NCBI GenBank assembly: GCA_018658955.1
Contig: JABIPM010000031.1
Coordinates: 1 to 30,709 of the forward strand
Direction of reading: 5' to 3'
DNA from: Candidatus Woesearchaeota archaeon
GTDB lineage: Archaea > Nanobdellota > Nanobdellia > SCGC-AAA011-G17 > UBA489
Length of the DNA: 30,709 nucleotides
Both the position numbers and the translations under genes were made by a program. Below the pieces are notes generated by a model. That model was given only the letters and a program-made list of their open reading frames with translations. It had not been told where the DNA came from and searched no databases. Below, piece after piece: positions 30,480 to 30,709 of the stretch. Positions within the stretch are counted from its first letter, which is position 1. Every line of letters starts with the position of its first letter.

Positions 30480-30709
30480 ATGGCAGAACAAGAATCACCA
30501 GAAAAGATGGCAAAGGACGCAGTAAAGTCCGAACAAGATAGTTCTAACATCAATTCTACTGAAATTGCAGAAGCTCCTAAAGAAGAAGCTCCTAAAGAAG
30601 AAGCTCCTAAAGAAGAAGCTCCTAAAGAAGAAGCTCCTAAAGAAGAAGCTCCTAAAGAAGAAGCTCCTAAAGAAGAAGCTCCTAAAGAAGAAGCTCCTAA
30701 AGAAGAAGC
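30480..30709 (+). CDS. N-terminal part of a protein with (EAPKE)n repeats (cut by window edge)
   Basis: 76 full codons remain, starting MAEQESPEKMAKDAVKSEQD. From residue 31 the pentapeptide EAPKE is repeated without a change to the edge. The repeat looks like a disordered acidic Pro-Lys-Glu linker as found before folded domains. The position after the ribosomal stalk operon hints at a translation-related protein, but nothing in the visible part names it. The nucleotide repeat is perfect. Confidence 0.7.
   Translation, partial: MAEQESPEKMAKDAVKSEQDSSNINSTEIAEAPKEEAPKEEAPKEEAPKEEAPKEEAPKEEAPKEEAPKEEAPKEE
30570..30709 (+). repeat. Perfect 15-bp tandem repeat
   Basis: The unit GAAGCTCCTAAAGAA is present nine times in full plus 5 bp to the window edge, with no mismatch. 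It stays in frame (EAPKE). Exact identity of synonymous positions indicates recent expansion by slippage. Confidence 0.95.

Noticed and set aside
30570..30709. Possible CRISPR array or satellite
   Set aside because: 15-bp units without spacers in an open frame; coding tandem repeat.

Overview
The window is strongly AT-rich, densely packed DNA from an archaeon. The archaeal markers are Alba, a DUF1931 histone-fold protein, Hjc resolvase, class I LysRS, Dph2, Rpo12, Spt5, SecE, eS17, eL43, aL12 of the P1 type, eIF5A, an Orc1/Cdc6-like ATPase, prefoldin and archaeal SepF. Short genes, AT bias and several proteins of the type met in small-genome lineages suggest a DPANN archaeon (Woesearchaeota or Pacearchaeota-like); this lineage call is inference. 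Many genes look leaderless, with a TATA-like box about 25 bp before the ATG. Others carry a strong Shine-Dalgarno (SD) sequence. No gene-free stretch reaches 300 bases; the longest are 2415-2604 and 20540-20690, both promoter-bearing.

Layout. 1-2414: end of a membrane-anchored protein, then a leftward set (DUF1931 histone, Hjc, lamin-tail-domain protein, coiled-coil protein). 2605-7592: rightward LysRS, THUMP-type tRNA methyltransferase, eS17, Alba and a CPA2 antiporter. 7593-10047: leftward tRNA-Met, HIT protein, small basic protein, tRNA-Ala(GGC) and GlyRS. 10112-12160: dph2, then a RelE-type toxin-antitoxin pair enclosed between the dph2 3' end and a second imperfect copy of that 3' end, then a secreted Cys-rich protein. 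12191-17703: long leftward information-processing and division cluster, FKBP, then FtsZ, SecE, Spt5, uL11, tRNA-Pro, eL43, Rpo12, prefoldin beta, UPF0147, SepF and ZPR1. 17797-21086: rightward eIF5A, an eL40-like zinc protein, a site-2 protease, TatD and a K/R-repeat H1-like protein. 21138-23105: leftward metallophosphoesterase, a small SD-led protein and Cdc6. 23174-27219 is the most accessory-looking part: RluA-type pseudouridine synthase, a small CARF-like protein, a nuclease lipoprotein, a CPxCP membrane protein, a CARF-wHTH regulator with a repeated operator, a 38-residue zinc ribbon and a homologue of ArmA/Rmt 16S rRNA methyltransferases. 27312-30709: wHTH protein, HemK2/Mtq2-like methylase, uL1-uL10-aL12 operon with a structured leader, and the start of a protein with perfect 15-bp repeats at which the window ends.

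Most of the region is translation, tRNA maturation, transcription and division machinery. The parts that merit attention are the toxin-antitoxin insertion with its dph2 3'-end duplication, the CARF proteins with no CRISPR array in view, the archaeal ArmA/Rmt homologue, and several short symmetric regulatory sites. No insertion sequence or CRISPR array was seen.
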